Below, in pieces: positions 53,064-61,846 of a DNA stretch of 64,000 nt (position 1 is the stretch's first letter; each line of letters starts with the position of its first letter). The DNA is from an uncultured Alphaproteobacteria bacterium (GTDB taxonomy: Bacteria > Pseudomonadota > Alphaproteobacteria > HIMB59): the NCBI GenBank assembly GCA_902521465.1, contig CABYRL010000001.1:1-64000 (forward strand). Direction: 5' to 3'. The notes under the pieces were generated by a model. It was not told where the DNA came from. It ran no database searches and saw nothing but the letters and a program-made list of their open reading frames with translations. Made by a program: the position numbers and the translations under genes.

Positions 53064-54122
53064 ATGTTAAATAAAAGTCTTATAGGTGTATTTTTCATAA
53101 CTTTTATTTATCTACTAGCAATATTTTTAAAGCAACCCCTAGAATATGTCTTTAATTTACAGTTATTACCATTGAGTCTTTTATCACTGATTTTGGGAAT
53201 ATTTTTTTTTAATATATTTTCTTTATCTTCTAATATTGTTGAAGGTCGAGAATTTATCAAGAAAAATATACTTCAATTAGCAATTATCTTACTGGGTATA
53301 AAGATAAGTTTGGCTCAGTTATGGAGAGTCAGTATAGAGTCGATATTTGTAATAATAATAACAATAATATTTATTTTTCTGACATATATTTTAATAAAAA
53401 AAATTTGGCCAACTCAAAAAGACTTGTCAAAATTATTGGCAATTGGCACATCCATTTGTGGTGTTACAGCTATTTTAGCCTCCTCATCAATTTTAAAATC
53501 AAAAGATCAAGATGTAGCTGTGGCTATGCTAGTAGTAGTTTTATGGGGAAGTATAGCTGTATTTATATATCCTTTTTTTGTGGAGTTATTTTTTTTAACA
53601 GACATAGCTAAAGGTATTTTTTTAGGTGTTAGTATTCATGACACAAGTCAAGTTTTAGCAGCTGCCATGGTTCATAATGATTTACATCCAAATCAAAAAA
53701 CTTTAGAAATCGCTACGATAACAAAAATAATCAGAAATTTATTTCTTTTAGCTTTGATACCAATATTAATAATATCTAATAAAAGTTCAAAAAATAATAA
53801 AAATAAAAGCCAATCAGTCTTTGTTAAAATATTTAATTCAATTCCACTTTTTGTAATAGGTTTTATTTTGTTTGTAACCTTTCGCTCAATTATGGACTTA
53901 TACTTTTTTGATAATGAGAATTGGATGCATTTTTTAGTTATGCTTGATGAAATAATTTCAATTTTATTTGGCTTAGCTCTTACAGCTCTTGGAGCCTCTA
54001 TTGATTTAAGAAAAATCTTTAATCAGGGGTATACTGCCCTATTAATTGGTATGACTTTTAGCTTTGTATCCCTTGTATCAGTAAGCCTCCTAATATTTAT
54101 TTTAGGGCTAAATGTCTTATAG
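53064..54122 (+). CDS. YeiH/UPF0324-family putative exporter
   Basis: A 352-aa membrane protein with about ten helices. Family sequences LAIILLGIKISLAQLW, GTSICGVTAILASSSILK and GVSIHDTSQVLAAAMV identify the YeiH/UPF0324 family, annotated in databases as putative sulfate exporters. It stands between the ProVXW transporter and dmdA on the same strand, with gaps of about 50 bases. A role in disposing of sulfur oxidation products or another anion from DMSP metabolism is possible; this is only inferred from position. Confidence 0.8.
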   Translation: MLNKSLIGVFFITFIYLLAIFLKQPLEYVFNLQLLPLSLLSLILGIFFFNIFSLSSNIVEGREFIKKNILQLAIILLGIKISLAQLWRVSIESIFVIIITIIFIFLTYILIKKIWPTQKDLSKLLAIGTSICGVTAILASSSILKSKDQDVAVAMLVVVLWGSIAVFIYPFFVELFFLTDIAKGIFLGVSIHDTSQVLAAAMVHNDLHPNQKTLEIATITKIIRNLFLLALIPILIISNKSSKNNKNKSQSVFVKIFNSIPLFVIGFILFVTFRSIMDLYFFDNENWMHFLVMLDEIISILFGLALTALGASIDLRKIFNQGYTALLIGMTFSFVSLVSVSLLIFILGLNVL

Positions 54123-54174
54123 AAATAATATCATTGCTTTGTAGAAAGAATACATATTAACTACACTGAATTTC

Positions 54175-55278
54175 ATGACCCACTTAATTGCTAAAAGTGC
54201 GAGACTTCGTTCTACCCCTTACACCAAAAGAATAGAAGAATATGGTGTTCAATCATACACAGTTTATAATCACATGCTTTTACCTGCGTCTTTTAAAGGC
54301 ATAGAGGAAGATAGTAGGCACCTAAAAAATAATGTTCAACTTTGGGATGTATCTGGCGAAAGACAAGTTCAAATTAAAGGACCTGATGCAGCTAAACTTA
54401 CACAATTAATTACGTGTAGAGATTTATCTGAGGCAAAAGATTATCTTTGCTATTACGCTCCAATTGTTGATAACAAAGGTAAAATTATTAATGATCCACT
54501 GATAATGAAAGTTGGTGAAAACACATGGTGGCTATCAATAGCTGATACAGATGTGCTTCTTTATGCAAAAGGAATTGCAATTGGTATGAACCTTGACGTA
54601 GAGATTACTGAACCCAATGTTAACATTCTTGCCGTTCAAGGACCAAAATCATTTGAGCTTATGTCAAGAGTGTTCAAAGACATAGATAAATTAAAATTTT
54701 TCAACTTCAAAAGATTTGATTTTCAAAATCATAAATTTTTAATTGCTAGATCAGGTTGGTCCAAACAGGGTGGATTTGAAATTTATGTAGATCATGATGA
54801 AATTGGTGTAAATCTTTATGATGCCCTTATGTCTAAAGGTGAAGATTTGGATGTAAGACCAGGTTGTCCAAATTTAATTGAAAGGATAGAGGGTGGTTTA
54901 TTATCTTTTGGAAATGATATGAACATGAATGATACTCCACTTGAGTGTGGTTTAGGTTCTTTTGTTTCTTTCAATCCCAAAATAGATTATTTAGGAAAAG
55001 CTGAATTAGAAAAGCAGCACAAAGAGGGAGTCAAGAGATCTTTAGTTGGTTTAAAACTTAAACTGGATAAAATTGAAATTACAAAAGCGTTACCTTTAAA
55101 AATTGGCACTGACATAATAGGTGAGCTAAGGGCTGCATGCTTTAGTCCAGATTTTGGCTGTTGTCTTGGAATAGCTATGGTTCAAACCCAATATCAAAGT
55201 TTAGAAAAAAAACAGACACTTCTTGTTGATGGCGAAGAGGTTGAGTCTGTAATGACGAGCCTCCCCTTCAATAAATAA
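54175..55278 (+). CDS. dmdA: Dimethylsulfoniopropionate demethylase DmdA
   Basis: A 367-aa member of the GcvT/aminomethyltransferase family that demethylates DMSP with tetrahydrofolate to 3-methylmercaptopropionate. Its start (TPYTKRIEEYGVQSYTVYNH), WDVSGERQVQIKGPDAA, LAVQGPKS and GCPNLIERIEGGLLSFGND (230-248) match the Pelagibacter DmdA I remember, and the length is about the same (369 aa). A GcvT glycine-cleavage role is unlikely since gcvH and gcvP are absent here. The next genes are an MFS carrier and RidA. The DMSP assignment should be confirmed by phylogeny, as close non-DMSP relatives exist. Confidence 0.8.
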   Translation: MTHLIAKSARLRSTPYTKRIEEYGVQSYTVYNHMLLPASFKGIEEDSRHLKNNVQLWDVSGERQVQIKGPDAAKLTQLITCRDLSEAKDYLCYYAPIVDNKGKIINDPLIMKVGENTWWLSIADTDVLLYAKGIAIGMNLDVEITEPNVNILAVQGPKSFELMSRVFKDIDKLKFFNFKRFDFQNHKFLIARSGWSKQGGFEIYVDHDEIGVNLYDALMSKGEDLDVRPGCPNLIERIEGGLLSFGNDMNMNDTPLECGLGSFVSFNPKIDYLGKAELEKQHKEGVKRSLVGLKLKLDKIEITKALPLKIGTDIIGELRAACFSPDFGCCLGIAMVQTQYQSLEKKQTLLVDGEEVESVMTSLPFNK

Positions 55279-55316
55279 TAATTGCTTTTTTAAACTAAAA
55301 GTTTAAATAGTCTCGG

Positions 55317-56570
55317 GTGTTAAATATCGTTTATAGTTCTTGGGCTCTATTTACAGGGTTTGGATTTATTATGCTTGCGCATTCTTTGCAAGGAACCTTG
55401 TTAAATATTAATGCCGTATTATTTAATTTTTCCAATTTTGAAATTGGATATGTCTTTACAGGTTATTTTATAGGCTATTTAGCAAGCTCATATATTTGTC
55501 CTAAAATTATCAAAAATGTAGGACATATAAGAGTATTTGCAGCATTTGCATCCATTGCTTCCATAACGATATTATTTCATTGGATTTATATTCACCCGTA
55601 TTTTTGGTTTTTTTTAAGATTACTTACAGGGTTTTCATTAGCAGCTATATATATCGTTTGTGAAAGTTGGCTAAATGATCGAGCTGATAATAAAACAAGG
55701 GGGAAGCTTATTGGGTTTTACATGGTGATATTATACTTCTCAACTAGTGGGGGTGGTTTGCTAATAAATCTAAAAGAGACTACTGAGGCACACTTATATA
55801 TTCTAACATCTTTATTAATTTCTTTTGCTTTAGTTCCAATTTTGCTTACTAAAAAATCAGCACCAGAATTTTCTACACCTAAGTTCATATCTTTAAAAGA
55901 TCTTTATAAAAATTCTCCAATGTCTTTTATCGGTTCTTTTGGCATTGGTATGATTTATGGAGCATCATTTGGATTAATTGCAGTTTTTGGAGCTAAATTA
56001 GGTCTAAGTATTTTTCAAATTTCTATACTTGTTTTTGTAAATACTTTCATTGGAGCTTTATTTCAATATCCGATTGGTAAATTATCGGATACATTTGATA
56101 GGAGAATAATTTTACTGATATTAAATATAATTGCTTTGGTTTCATCTATTTGTGTAATTATTTTTGGAACTTTTTCATTTAATATCCTTTTATTATTTGT
56201 TGGAATACATTCAGCTGTATCTCTTCCTTACTACGCAGTTGTTATTTCTCATCTCAATGATTTTTTAGAAAAGGATGAGGTTGTCTCTGCTAGCTCAACT
56301 CTGACATTAGTGAATGCGTTAGGTTTAGTTTTAGGGCCAATTATTGTGTCTGGATTTATGTCTTATTTTGATGCTTATGGATTATTTTATTATTGTGCAA
56401 TAGTTTATATTTTTATGGCGCTATTTACCTATCAAAGAATTAGGGTTGGAAGAACTAGTGAAATTTATGATGAGAATACACCTTCAATGATTGTGCCTCG
56501 CACCACTTCCGCAATAGGAATGCAAACTGCTACTGAACAAATGATTAGTAAAATTGATGAAAAAGAGTAA
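55317..56570 (+). CDS. MFS transporter linked to dmdA
   Basis: A 417-aa carrier with twelve predicted helices, of the YcaD-like MFS type (start SSWALFTGFGFIMLAHSLQG, then YFIGYLASSYICPKII and the loop GKLSDTFDRR). The start is GTG, since no ATG precedes the first helix. The C-terminal 35 residues are polar (VPRTTSAIGMQTATEQM). Position between dmdA and ridA suggests transport of a DMSP-related compound or a product, but no direct evidence is in the sequence. Confidence 0.8.
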   Translation: MLNIVYSSWALFTGFGFIMLAHSLQGTLLNINAVLFNFSNFEIGYVFTGYFIGYLASSYICPKIIKNVGHIRVFAAFASIASITILFHWIYIHPYFWFFLRLLTGFSLAAIYIVCESWLNDRADNKTRGKLIGFYMVILYFSTSGGGLLINLKETTEAHLYILTSLLISFALVPILLTKKSAPEFSTPKFISLKDLYKNSPMSFIGSFGIGMIYGASFGLIAVFGAKLGLSIFQISILVFVNTFIGALFQYPIGKLSDTFDRRIILLILNIIALVSSICVIIFGTFSFNILLLFVGIHSAVSLPYYAVVISHLNDFLEKDEVVSASSTLTLVNALGLVLGPIIVSGFMSYFDAYGLFYYCAIVYIFMALFTYQRIRVGRTSEIYDENTPSMIVPRTTSAIGMQTATEQMISKIDEKE

Positions 56571-56581
56571 TTTTTTAATTG

Positions 56582-57043
56582 ATGGATTTCGAAGCCAAGA
56601 TAGCTGAATTAGGTCTTTTAATACCAAAACCTGCCAAACCTGCAGGGAGTTATAAACCCTGCGTTATTGTTGATAATATTGCATATATATCTGGTCAAGG
56701 TCCCTTACTTGAGGATGGGTCTTTTGCAAAAGGAAAAGTTGGGGCTGATGTTGATTTAGAGACAGCTCAAAACCACGCAAGGCTATGTGGATTAGCTATC
56801 TTATCTGCTTTAAAAAATGAAATAGGATCAATTAATAAAGTAGATCAATTAATAAAACTGACAGGTTTTGTAAATTGTATTGAGAGCTTCACACAGCAGC
56901 CTTTAGTAATCAATGGTTGCTCAAATATGATGAAAGATATTTTTGGCGAGACTGGTGTTCATGCTCGAGCTGCAGTAGGAGTTAATTCTTTGCCTATAGG
57001 TTTTACAGTAGAAATTGAGGCAATATTTAAAATTAAGAGTTAA
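56582..57043 (+). CDS. RidA-family (YjgF/YER057c/UK114) protein
   Basis: About 153 aa. The family hydrolyses reactive enamines and imines formed by PLP enzymes or binds small ligands. The central Arg is in VHARAAVGVNSLP, a segment found in all RidA-like trimers, and AYISGQGPL is also typical. The ATG at 56582 is used; the frame extends one TTG codon before it. This longer RidA (150 aa versus about 128 in the archetype) belongs to a subgroup with an N-terminal extension. It lies 11 bases after the MFS gene, probably in the same operon. Confidence 0.85.
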   Translation: MDFEAKIAELGLLIPKPAKPAGSYKPCVIVDNIAYISGQGPLLEDGSFAKGKVGADVDLETAQNHARLCGLAILSALKNEIGSINKVDQLIKLTGFVNCIESFTQQPLVINGCSNMMKDIFGETGVHARAAVGVNSLPIGFTVEIEAIFKIKS

Positions 57044-57051
57044 TTTCTTAA

Positions 57052-57080
57052 TTGACAATTAATTAAATTTAGCAAAATAT
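57052..57080 (+). promoter_or_regulatory. Candidate promoter of the tmpA-tmpB pair
   Basis: A consensus TTGACA at 57052-57057 is followed after about 17-18 bases by an A/T hexamer (AATATT), a weak -10 box. The predicted start of transcription is about 20 bases before the tmpA ATG. A TTGGGG stretch is a possible ribosome-binding site. By eye only. Confidence 0.4.
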
Positions 57081-57108
57081 TAATTTATTAATGCTTGGGG
57101 TTTGAATT

Positions 57109-58233
57109 ATGGATTTTCATTTTGAAAATAATACTATTAAGATAATCCATCAAAATAAGACATTTCATTTGCATCCCATTTGGTTAAGAGAAAGACTACC
57201 GGGTGAAAAGTATTTTGATTTAGATACTAATCAAAGATTATATGAGCCATCCTCTATTGACTTAAAGTTGAAAATTGAAAATTGTAAATTAACAGATAAC
57301 AAACTTGATGTTGAATTTAATGATGGGGCACAAGGTCAATATCGTTTAGATGATCTTTTGATTGAAATGGATGAAGAAAAAAATAAAAGAGGGCCCTTAC
57401 CAAAAAGAATTTTATGGAATTCTCAGCTAGAGGATTTACCTGAAGCTATTTTTGAAGAAGATATGGTTGAACAAGAATCTATGTACAATCTTCTTATAGA
57501 TTTTTATAAATATGGATTTGTTATTATTAAAAATGTACCAACTGAGAGTAAGTATATTTTAAAATTTGTTAATTCAATCGGCCCAGTTAAGGTCACAAAT
57601 TTTGGAGAATTTTTTGATGTAATGTCTAAACCAAATCCAAATGACTTAGCCTATAAACCTATTGCATTACCGCCTCATACTGATAACCCTTACAGAAAAC
57701 CAGAAGCACCCGGGATACAGTTTTTGCATTGTTTAAAAAATGAAGTGAGTGGTGGTTTTTCTACTCTTGTTGATGGTTTTTCAGTTGCAGAATATATCAA
57801 ATTAAATGAGCCAGAAGCATTTGAGTCTTTAACAAAAACAAATTTACGTTACCGATTTCAAGATAAAGATATAATTTTAGAAAATTGGGGAGAGTTAATT
57901 GAATTAGACAAGGATAGCGACTATAAGCAAGTCAGATATAGTACTAGAGTTGATTACGTGCCACCTTTAGAAAATGAAAAATTAGAGAGATTTTACAAAG
58001 CGAGAAAATTATTAGGAGATTTATACACTTCATCTGACTTCGAGATAAAATTTAAGCTCTCACCAGGAGATGTCATGATGTTTGATAACCACAGACTTCT
58101 CCATGGAAGAACCTCTTATGACTCGAGTGAGGGAGCTAGACATTTACAAGGTTGTTATCTAGAATTTGACTCAACTGATGGAAAATTGAGACATTTACAT
58201 GAAAAATATCGTCTAAGTGAGACAAATTTATGA
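57109..58233 (+). CDS. tmpA: Gamma-butyrobetaine-dioxygenase-like enzyme, probable TmpA
   Basis: A 374-aa Fe(II)/2OG oxygenase with an N-terminal GBBH-like (DUF971) domain at residues 10-85 and a TauD-like catalytic core. H190 and D192 in PPHTDNPYR and the distal His in NHRLLHGRTSY form the iron site. Paired by a 4-base overlap with an HD-domain gene, it matches the TmpA-TmpB system, where TmpA hydroxylates 2-trimethylaminoethylphosphonate. The zinc cysteines of eukaryotic GBBH are missing in the N-domain. Gamma-butyrobetaine or another betaine is the alternative substrate. Confidence 0.7.
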   Translation: MDFHFENNTIKIIHQNKTFHLHPIWLRERLPGEKYFDLDTNQRLYEPSSIDLKLKIENCKLTDNKLDVEFNDGAQGQYRLDDLLIEMDEEKNKRGPLPKRILWNSQLEDLPEAIFEEDMVEQESMYNLLIDFYKYGFVIIKNVPTESKYILKFVNSIGPVKVTNFGEFFDVMSKPNPNDLAYKPIALPPHTDNPYRKPEAPGIQFLHCLKNEVSGGFSTLVDGFSVAEYIKLNEPEAFESLTKTNLRYRFQDKDIILENWGELIELDKDSDYKQVRYSTRVDYVPPLENEKLERFYKARKLLGDLYTSSDFEIKFKLSPGDVMMFDNHRLLHGRTSYDSSEGARHLQGCYLEFDSTDGKLRHLHEKYRLSETNL

Positions 58234-58835
58234 CTGAGAAAAATGTAAAATTTAAACATATGAAAGATGGAGATAAAGAAGATTATCTATTGCTCCAAAA
58301 ATATGAGGAAAAGTATGTTTCTTTGACATATGAAAGAATAATAGAAGAACTTACAAGACAAGGAAAAAATACTATGGAGGGTTATAAGATAACAAGATTA
58401 GATCATGGTCTACAATCAGCTACTAGAGCTTATAATGATGGAGCTGACATTGATTGGATTGTTGGTGCCTTACTTCATGATATTGGAGATGGGCTTGCCC
58501 CTCAAAATCACGATAGGTTTTCTGCTGAAGTTGTAAGACCTTATGTAAGAGATGAAATAACATGGGTGATTGAGCATCATGGAATTTTTCAAATGATATA
58601 CTATGCTCATCATTATGGATGGGATAAAAATGCTAGAGATAAATTTAAAGATAATATTTATTTCCAAACCTGCGCAGATTTCTGTGAAAGATGGGATCAA
58701 AAATCTTTTGATCCCGAATATGAAAATAAAGATCTAGATTTTTTTAAACCCTTGATTAAAGAGGTATTTAGCAGACCTCCCTACAAAGATGAATACATCA
58801 AAAAAAATGAAGTTTTAGGTTTACCAAAAGTTTAA
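58230..58835 (+). CDS. tmpB: HD-domain mixed-valent diiron oxygenase, probable TmpB (PhnZ-like)
   Basis: A 201-aa HD-domain protein of the PhnZ/TmpB type, which splits the C-P bond of a hydroxy-alkylphosphonate. Iron ligands are visible: H59 (LDHG), H83 and D84 (LLHDIGD), H94 (PQNHDRFS), H116/H117 (VIEHHG) and an Asp near 150-156 (TCADFCERWD). After TmpA, it would turn the hydroxylated trimethylaminoethylphosphonate into glycine betaine and phosphate. Its ATG overlaps the tmpA stop (ATGA). PhnZ itself acts on 2-aminoethylphosphonate, so substrate choice rests on the pairing with a betaine-type dioxygenase. Confidence 0.7.
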   Translation: MTEKNVKFKHMKDGDKEDYLLLQKYEEKYVSLTYERIIEELTRQGKNTMEGYKITRLDHGLQSATRAYNDGADIDWIVGALLHDIGDGLAPQNHDRFSAEVVRPYVRDEITWVIEHHGIFQMIYYAHHYGWDKNARDKFKDNIYFQTCADFCERWDQKSFDPEYENKDLDFFKPLIKEVFSRPPYKDEYIKKNEVLGLPKV

Positions 58836-58875
58836 ATCTATAAATCCAGATAATTTAAAGTAAGTATATATTGTC

Positions 58876-59400
58876 ATGAGAATTTTCTTGATAACTTTGA
58901 GTATTTTACTCACAAGCATAGGGAGCATTATGGCGAAAAACTTATATAACTTTAGTATTCAAGATATTGATGGAAATACAGTTAATCTTGATAAATTTAA
59001 AGGTAAACCCATTCTTCTTGTTAATACGGCTAGTAGATGTGGTTTCACAAAACAATACGCTAATCTATCCAATCTTCATCGTGAGTATTTTAAAAAGAAT
59101 TTAGTAATTATTGGAACTCCTTCTAATAGTTTTCATCAAGAGCTAAGTAATAATGAGGAAGTTAAAGAATTTTGTTTAGTTAATTATGAAACAAAATTTA
59201 TTATATCAGAAATTATTAGTGTTGTTGGTGAAAATGCCCATCCGATATACAGTTGGATGACATCAGAGTATAACGAAACTCCAAAATGGAATTTTTATAA
59301 GTATCTCTTTAATGGAGAGGGTCAATTAGTTAAAAGTTGGTCTTCTATGACCAAACCTGACAGTTCGAAAATTACAAGTTTAATTGATGAGTTAATATAG
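58876..59400 (+). CDS. Glutathione peroxidase family protein, probably exported
   Basis: A 174-aa thioredoxin-fold peroxidase with a hydrophobic N-terminal signal (residues 1-20). The peroxidatic residue is a cysteine in NTASRCGFTKQY (codon TGT, not TGA). The usual PCNQF motif is PSNSF here, so the catalytic Gln is replaced by Ser, while Trp-Asn of PKWNFYKY is kept; this variant is seen in other alphaproteobacterial homologues. It likely reduces peroxides with thioredoxin rather than glutathione. A strong hairpin follows directly. Confidence 0.85.
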   Translation: MRIFLITLSILLTSIGSIMAKNLYNFSIQDIDGNTVNLDKFKGKPILLVNTASRCGFTKQYANLSNLHREYFKKNLVIIGTPSNSFHQELSNNEEVKEFCLVNYETKFIISEIISVVGENAHPIYSWMTSEYNETPKWNFYKYLFNGEGQLVKSWSSMTKPDSSKITSLIDELI

Positions 59401-59430
59401 AAAAAGGGGCACATAATGTGCCCCTTTTTT
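59401..59430. terminator. Bidirectional terminator between GPx and amt
   Basis: GGGGCACA (59406-59413) and TGTGCCCC (59417-59424) form an 8-base GC-rich stem with a TAA loop, preceded by A5 and followed by T6. It can end both the rightward GPx transcript and the leftward amt transcript. Confidence 0.9.
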
Positions 59431-59449
59431 AGGAGTACTATAAATAAGA

Positions 59450-60730
59450 TTATTTAAATTCTGGGTAAGCGACTGTTGTTAATTCAGCACTATCTAAACC
59501 AGATGCTTCGGTCTCTTCTGATACTCTTAAGCCTACAGTTCCTTTTAGAATATAAAAGAATACGCCACTTAAAGGTACAACTAAGACAGCTGCAGCAACA
59601 ATTCCTATTAATTGCACTAGGAAATCGCCGCTACCAAAAATACCTACGGCCAATGTTCCCCAAATACCTGCAACTAAGTGTGCTGATATTGCACCGACAA
59701 CATCATCGATTTTCATTTTGTCGAGCATTGGGATAGCTATAGTACAAAGAATACCACCTATTGCACCAACAATCATAGATAAGAAGTGGTTGCTTAAATC
59801 TGGACCTGCAGTAATAGCAACAAGACCTGCAATAGCACCGTTCAATGCAATAGATAGATCAATTTTTTTATACAATAGCTGTGATAAAATAATTGCAGCC
59901 ACAACACCACCGCATGCAGCAATATTTGTGTTTACAACAACAATTGACATTGCAGAAGCATCAGCGGCACTACCAAGTGCTAGTTGAGATCCACCGTTAA
60001 ATCCAAACCATCCAAACCAAAGGATGAAGGTTCCTAGACATGCTAAAGGCATGTTCGCACCAGCGATTGGAGAGATCTTTCCATCTGCACCATATTTTCC
60101 AGCTCTAGGACCAAGAATTAAACAGCCAGTTAGAGCTGCCCATCCGCCGACTGAGTGAACAATAGTAGATCCAGCAAAATCAGAAAAGCCCATTTCTGTA
60201 AGCCATCCACCACCCCAGGTCCAAGAACCATAGATTGGGTAAATAATTCCTGTCATAAATGCTGCAAATATCATAAATGGCCATACTTTAATTCTTTCAG
60301 CACATGCTCCAGATACAATTGAAATTGCTGTAGCACAGAAAACCATTTGGAAGAACCAATCTGACGCTAAAGAGTAGCCGCCCTCTTCTGTTGCAACTGT
60401 TAAATCATCAGCTGTATCATAAAAAGCACCACCTAATGAACCTATCCAACCTGATACATCTACATACATAAGACTGTAACCGATTAGATAAAACATTATT
60501 CCTGCAATTGAGTATAAAGCTATATTTTTTAATAAAATTGCTGATGTGTTTTTTTTACGAACAAATCCAGCTTCTAACATGGCAAAACCTAATGCCATGA
60601 ACATCACTAAGACTCCACTAAAAACAAATAAAAATGTATTAAATACAAAAGCTGTTTCAGCAGATACTTCCGCACTTGCAACTCCAGAGAAAAGCAAAGT
60701 AGGGATTAAGAAAGTTAATATTTTTTTCAT
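59450..60730 (-). CDS. amtB: Ammonium transporter Amt
   Basis: A 426-aa membrane channel with a signal-like start and eleven predicted helices. Conserved parts are GFAMLEAGFVRKKNTSAILL, GSWTWGGGWL, FAGSTIVHSVGGWAALTG with a pore His and SAHLVAGIWGTLAVGIF with the second pore His. It imports ammonium and is blocked by PII. It lies 9 bases after glnK on the same strand, a classic glnK-amtB pair. The C-terminal tail is short (about 30 aa after the last helix). Confidence 0.95.
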   Translation of the reverse strand: MKKILTFLIPTLLFSGVASAEVSAETAFVFNTFLFVFSGVLVMFMALGFAMLEAGFVRKKNTSAILLKNIALYSIAGIMFYLIGYSLMYVDVSGWIGSLGGAFYDTADDLTVATEEGGYSLASDWFFQMVFCATAISIVSGACAERIKVWPFMIFAAFMTGIIYPIYGSWTWGGGWLTEMGFSDFAGSTIVHSVGGWAALTGCLILGPRAGKYGADGKISPIAGANMPLACLGTFILWFGWFGFNGGSQLALGSAADASAMSIVVVNTNIAACGGVVAAIILSQLLYKKIDLSIALNGAIAGLVAITAGPDLSNHFLSMIVGAIGGILCTIAIPMLDKMKIDDVVGAISAHLVAGIWGTLAVGIFGSGDFLVQLIGIVAAAVLVVPLSGVFFYILKGTVGLRVSEETEASGLDSAELTTVAYPEFK

Positions 60731-60739
60731 TGGATCTCC

Positions 60740-61081
60740 TTATTTAATTGCCTCAGCGCCTCGTTCTCCTGTACGTATTCGGACAACTTCTTGCACTTCA
60801 GTTACAAAAATTTTGCCATCTCCAATTTTTCCTGATTTTACTGCTTCAGAAATTGTTGTTATGACTTTTTCGACGTCTGCAGAATCTACTAAAACCTCTG
60901 CTCGAGATTTAGGAAGAAAATGTACCTCATATTCTGCGCCTCGGTACAGTTCGGTATGACCCTTTTGGCGCCCATATCCTTTAGCCTCAACAATAGTTAA
61001 ACCTTGGATGTCCACACCTGTGAGTGCTTGTCTCAAAGCTTCAACTTTATCGGGCTTGATAATTGCTGTTATTAGTTTCAT
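60740..61081 (-). CDS. glnK: Nitrogen regulatory PII protein GlnK
   Basis: A 113-aa PII signalling protein of normal length. The T-loop with the uridylylation Tyr51 is visible (GRQKGHTELYRGAEYEVHFL), as is the B-loop (GKIGDGKIFV) and the C-terminal IRTGERG. It senses glutamine, 2-oxoglutarate and ATP/ADP, and closes AmtB when nitrogen is plentiful. It is the first gene of glnK-amtB. The 210-base gap before it holds an inverted repeat, but no clear sigma54 GG-N10-GC pair was found. Confidence 0.96.
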   Translation of the reverse strand: MKLITAIIKPDKVEALRQALTGVDIQGLTIVEAKGYGRQKGHTELYRGAEYEVHFLPKSRAEVLVDSADVEKVITTISEAVKSGKIGDGKIFVTEVQEVVRIRTGERGAEAIK

Positions 61082-61184
61082 AAATACCTCTCTTATTTTT
61101 GAGTTGAGAAACTTATAAATACTGAATCAAAAAAAAAATAATGCTAAGAAGTTAATGAAACTATGCATCTAGTGAATATCCAAG

Positions 61185-61215
61185 ATTGCCCAATAAAATC
61201 AGTCATATTGGCAAT
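61185..61215. promoter_or_regulatory. Inverted repeat upstream of glnK
   Basis: ATTGCCCAATA (61185-61195) and TATTGGCAAT (61206-61215) are inverted copies with one extra base and a 10-base spacer, about 105-135 bases before the glnK start. A dimeric regulator of the nitrogen response is a possible ligand; it does not match the NtrC consensus closely. The rest of the 210-base gap shows no ORF or RNA. Confidence 0.45.
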
Positions 61216-61291
61216 AAAACATTGAATAATATTACTAAAATAATTGAAAAAGCTAGGCTATATCTTAAATCAATAAGCAAGTGTTTGTGAC

Positions 61292-61846
61292 TTAAAGAGG
61301 ATTCTTCCAACCAACTTGATAGATTGCTTCATTCCTTCGAAGATTAGGCAATGTAAACGGACCATCATAAGTAGCTTTAATAGCGGGTCCAATTACTTCA
61401 ATATTATCAGTAATTAAATCACTTTTTAAAACATCTCGGTGTTTATAAAAATTTTTATCGGAAGCAAAACCAGAATATCTAATTACTGCAAAATAACCTG
61501 GCTCAATTGAAGAAATTTTTACTGAATTATCTGATGGTAAAGGTATTTCATTTAGTTTGTATTTACTTGGTAAATAAAATTGCATGACGTACTCGTTTTC
61601 AATTTGAGTAACATTCACTGGTGTGGTCATTGAAATTTTTTCACTTTGTATATTATTGCCAGAAATATAATTAAAAAGTTTTCGAAATCCATTATTTTGA
61701 TTAGTGTATTGGGTTTGAACTACTAGACGCTCCTCATAAAATCTAATTTCATATGTATCTGTCTGATGAACTACTTTATAAGGCGATTCATTATAGGCCA
61801 TCAAGTCTTGTACCACGAGTAATGTAAATAGTAAGTATTTAATCAT
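61292..61846 (-). CDS. SOUL-family heme-binding-like protein, probably exported
   Basis: A 184-aa protein with a signal peptide (MIKYLLFTLLVVQDLMA) and the SOUL domain: start YKVVHQTDTYEIRFYEER, then KISMTTPV and the ending GPFTLPNLRRNEAIYQV. SOUL proteins bind heme or tetrapyrroles in some plants and animals; in bacteria the function is mostly unknown. The gene overlaps the SH3-like gene by 8 bases. A structural or heme-carrier role in the periplasm is possible. Confidence 0.85.
   Translation of the reverse strand: MIKYLLFTLLVVQDLMAYNESPYKVVHQTDTYEIRFYEERLVVQTQYTNQNNGFRKLFNYISGNNIQSEKISMTTPVNVTQIENEYVMQFYLPSKYKLNEIPLPSDNSVKISSIEPGYFAVIRYSGFASDKNFYKHRDVLKSDLITDNIEVIGPAIKATYDGPFTLPNLRRNEAIYQVGWKNPL

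Noticed and set aside
59030-59045. Selenocysteine in the glutathione peroxidase
   Set aside because: The peroxidatic codon is TGT (Cys), and no SECIS-like need arises.
59476-60959. Antisense frames opposite amt and glnK
   Set aside because: Shadows of real, highly conserved genes.
61082-61291. sigma54 promoter before glnK
   Set aside because: No GG-N10-GC pair in the right orientation and distance was found.
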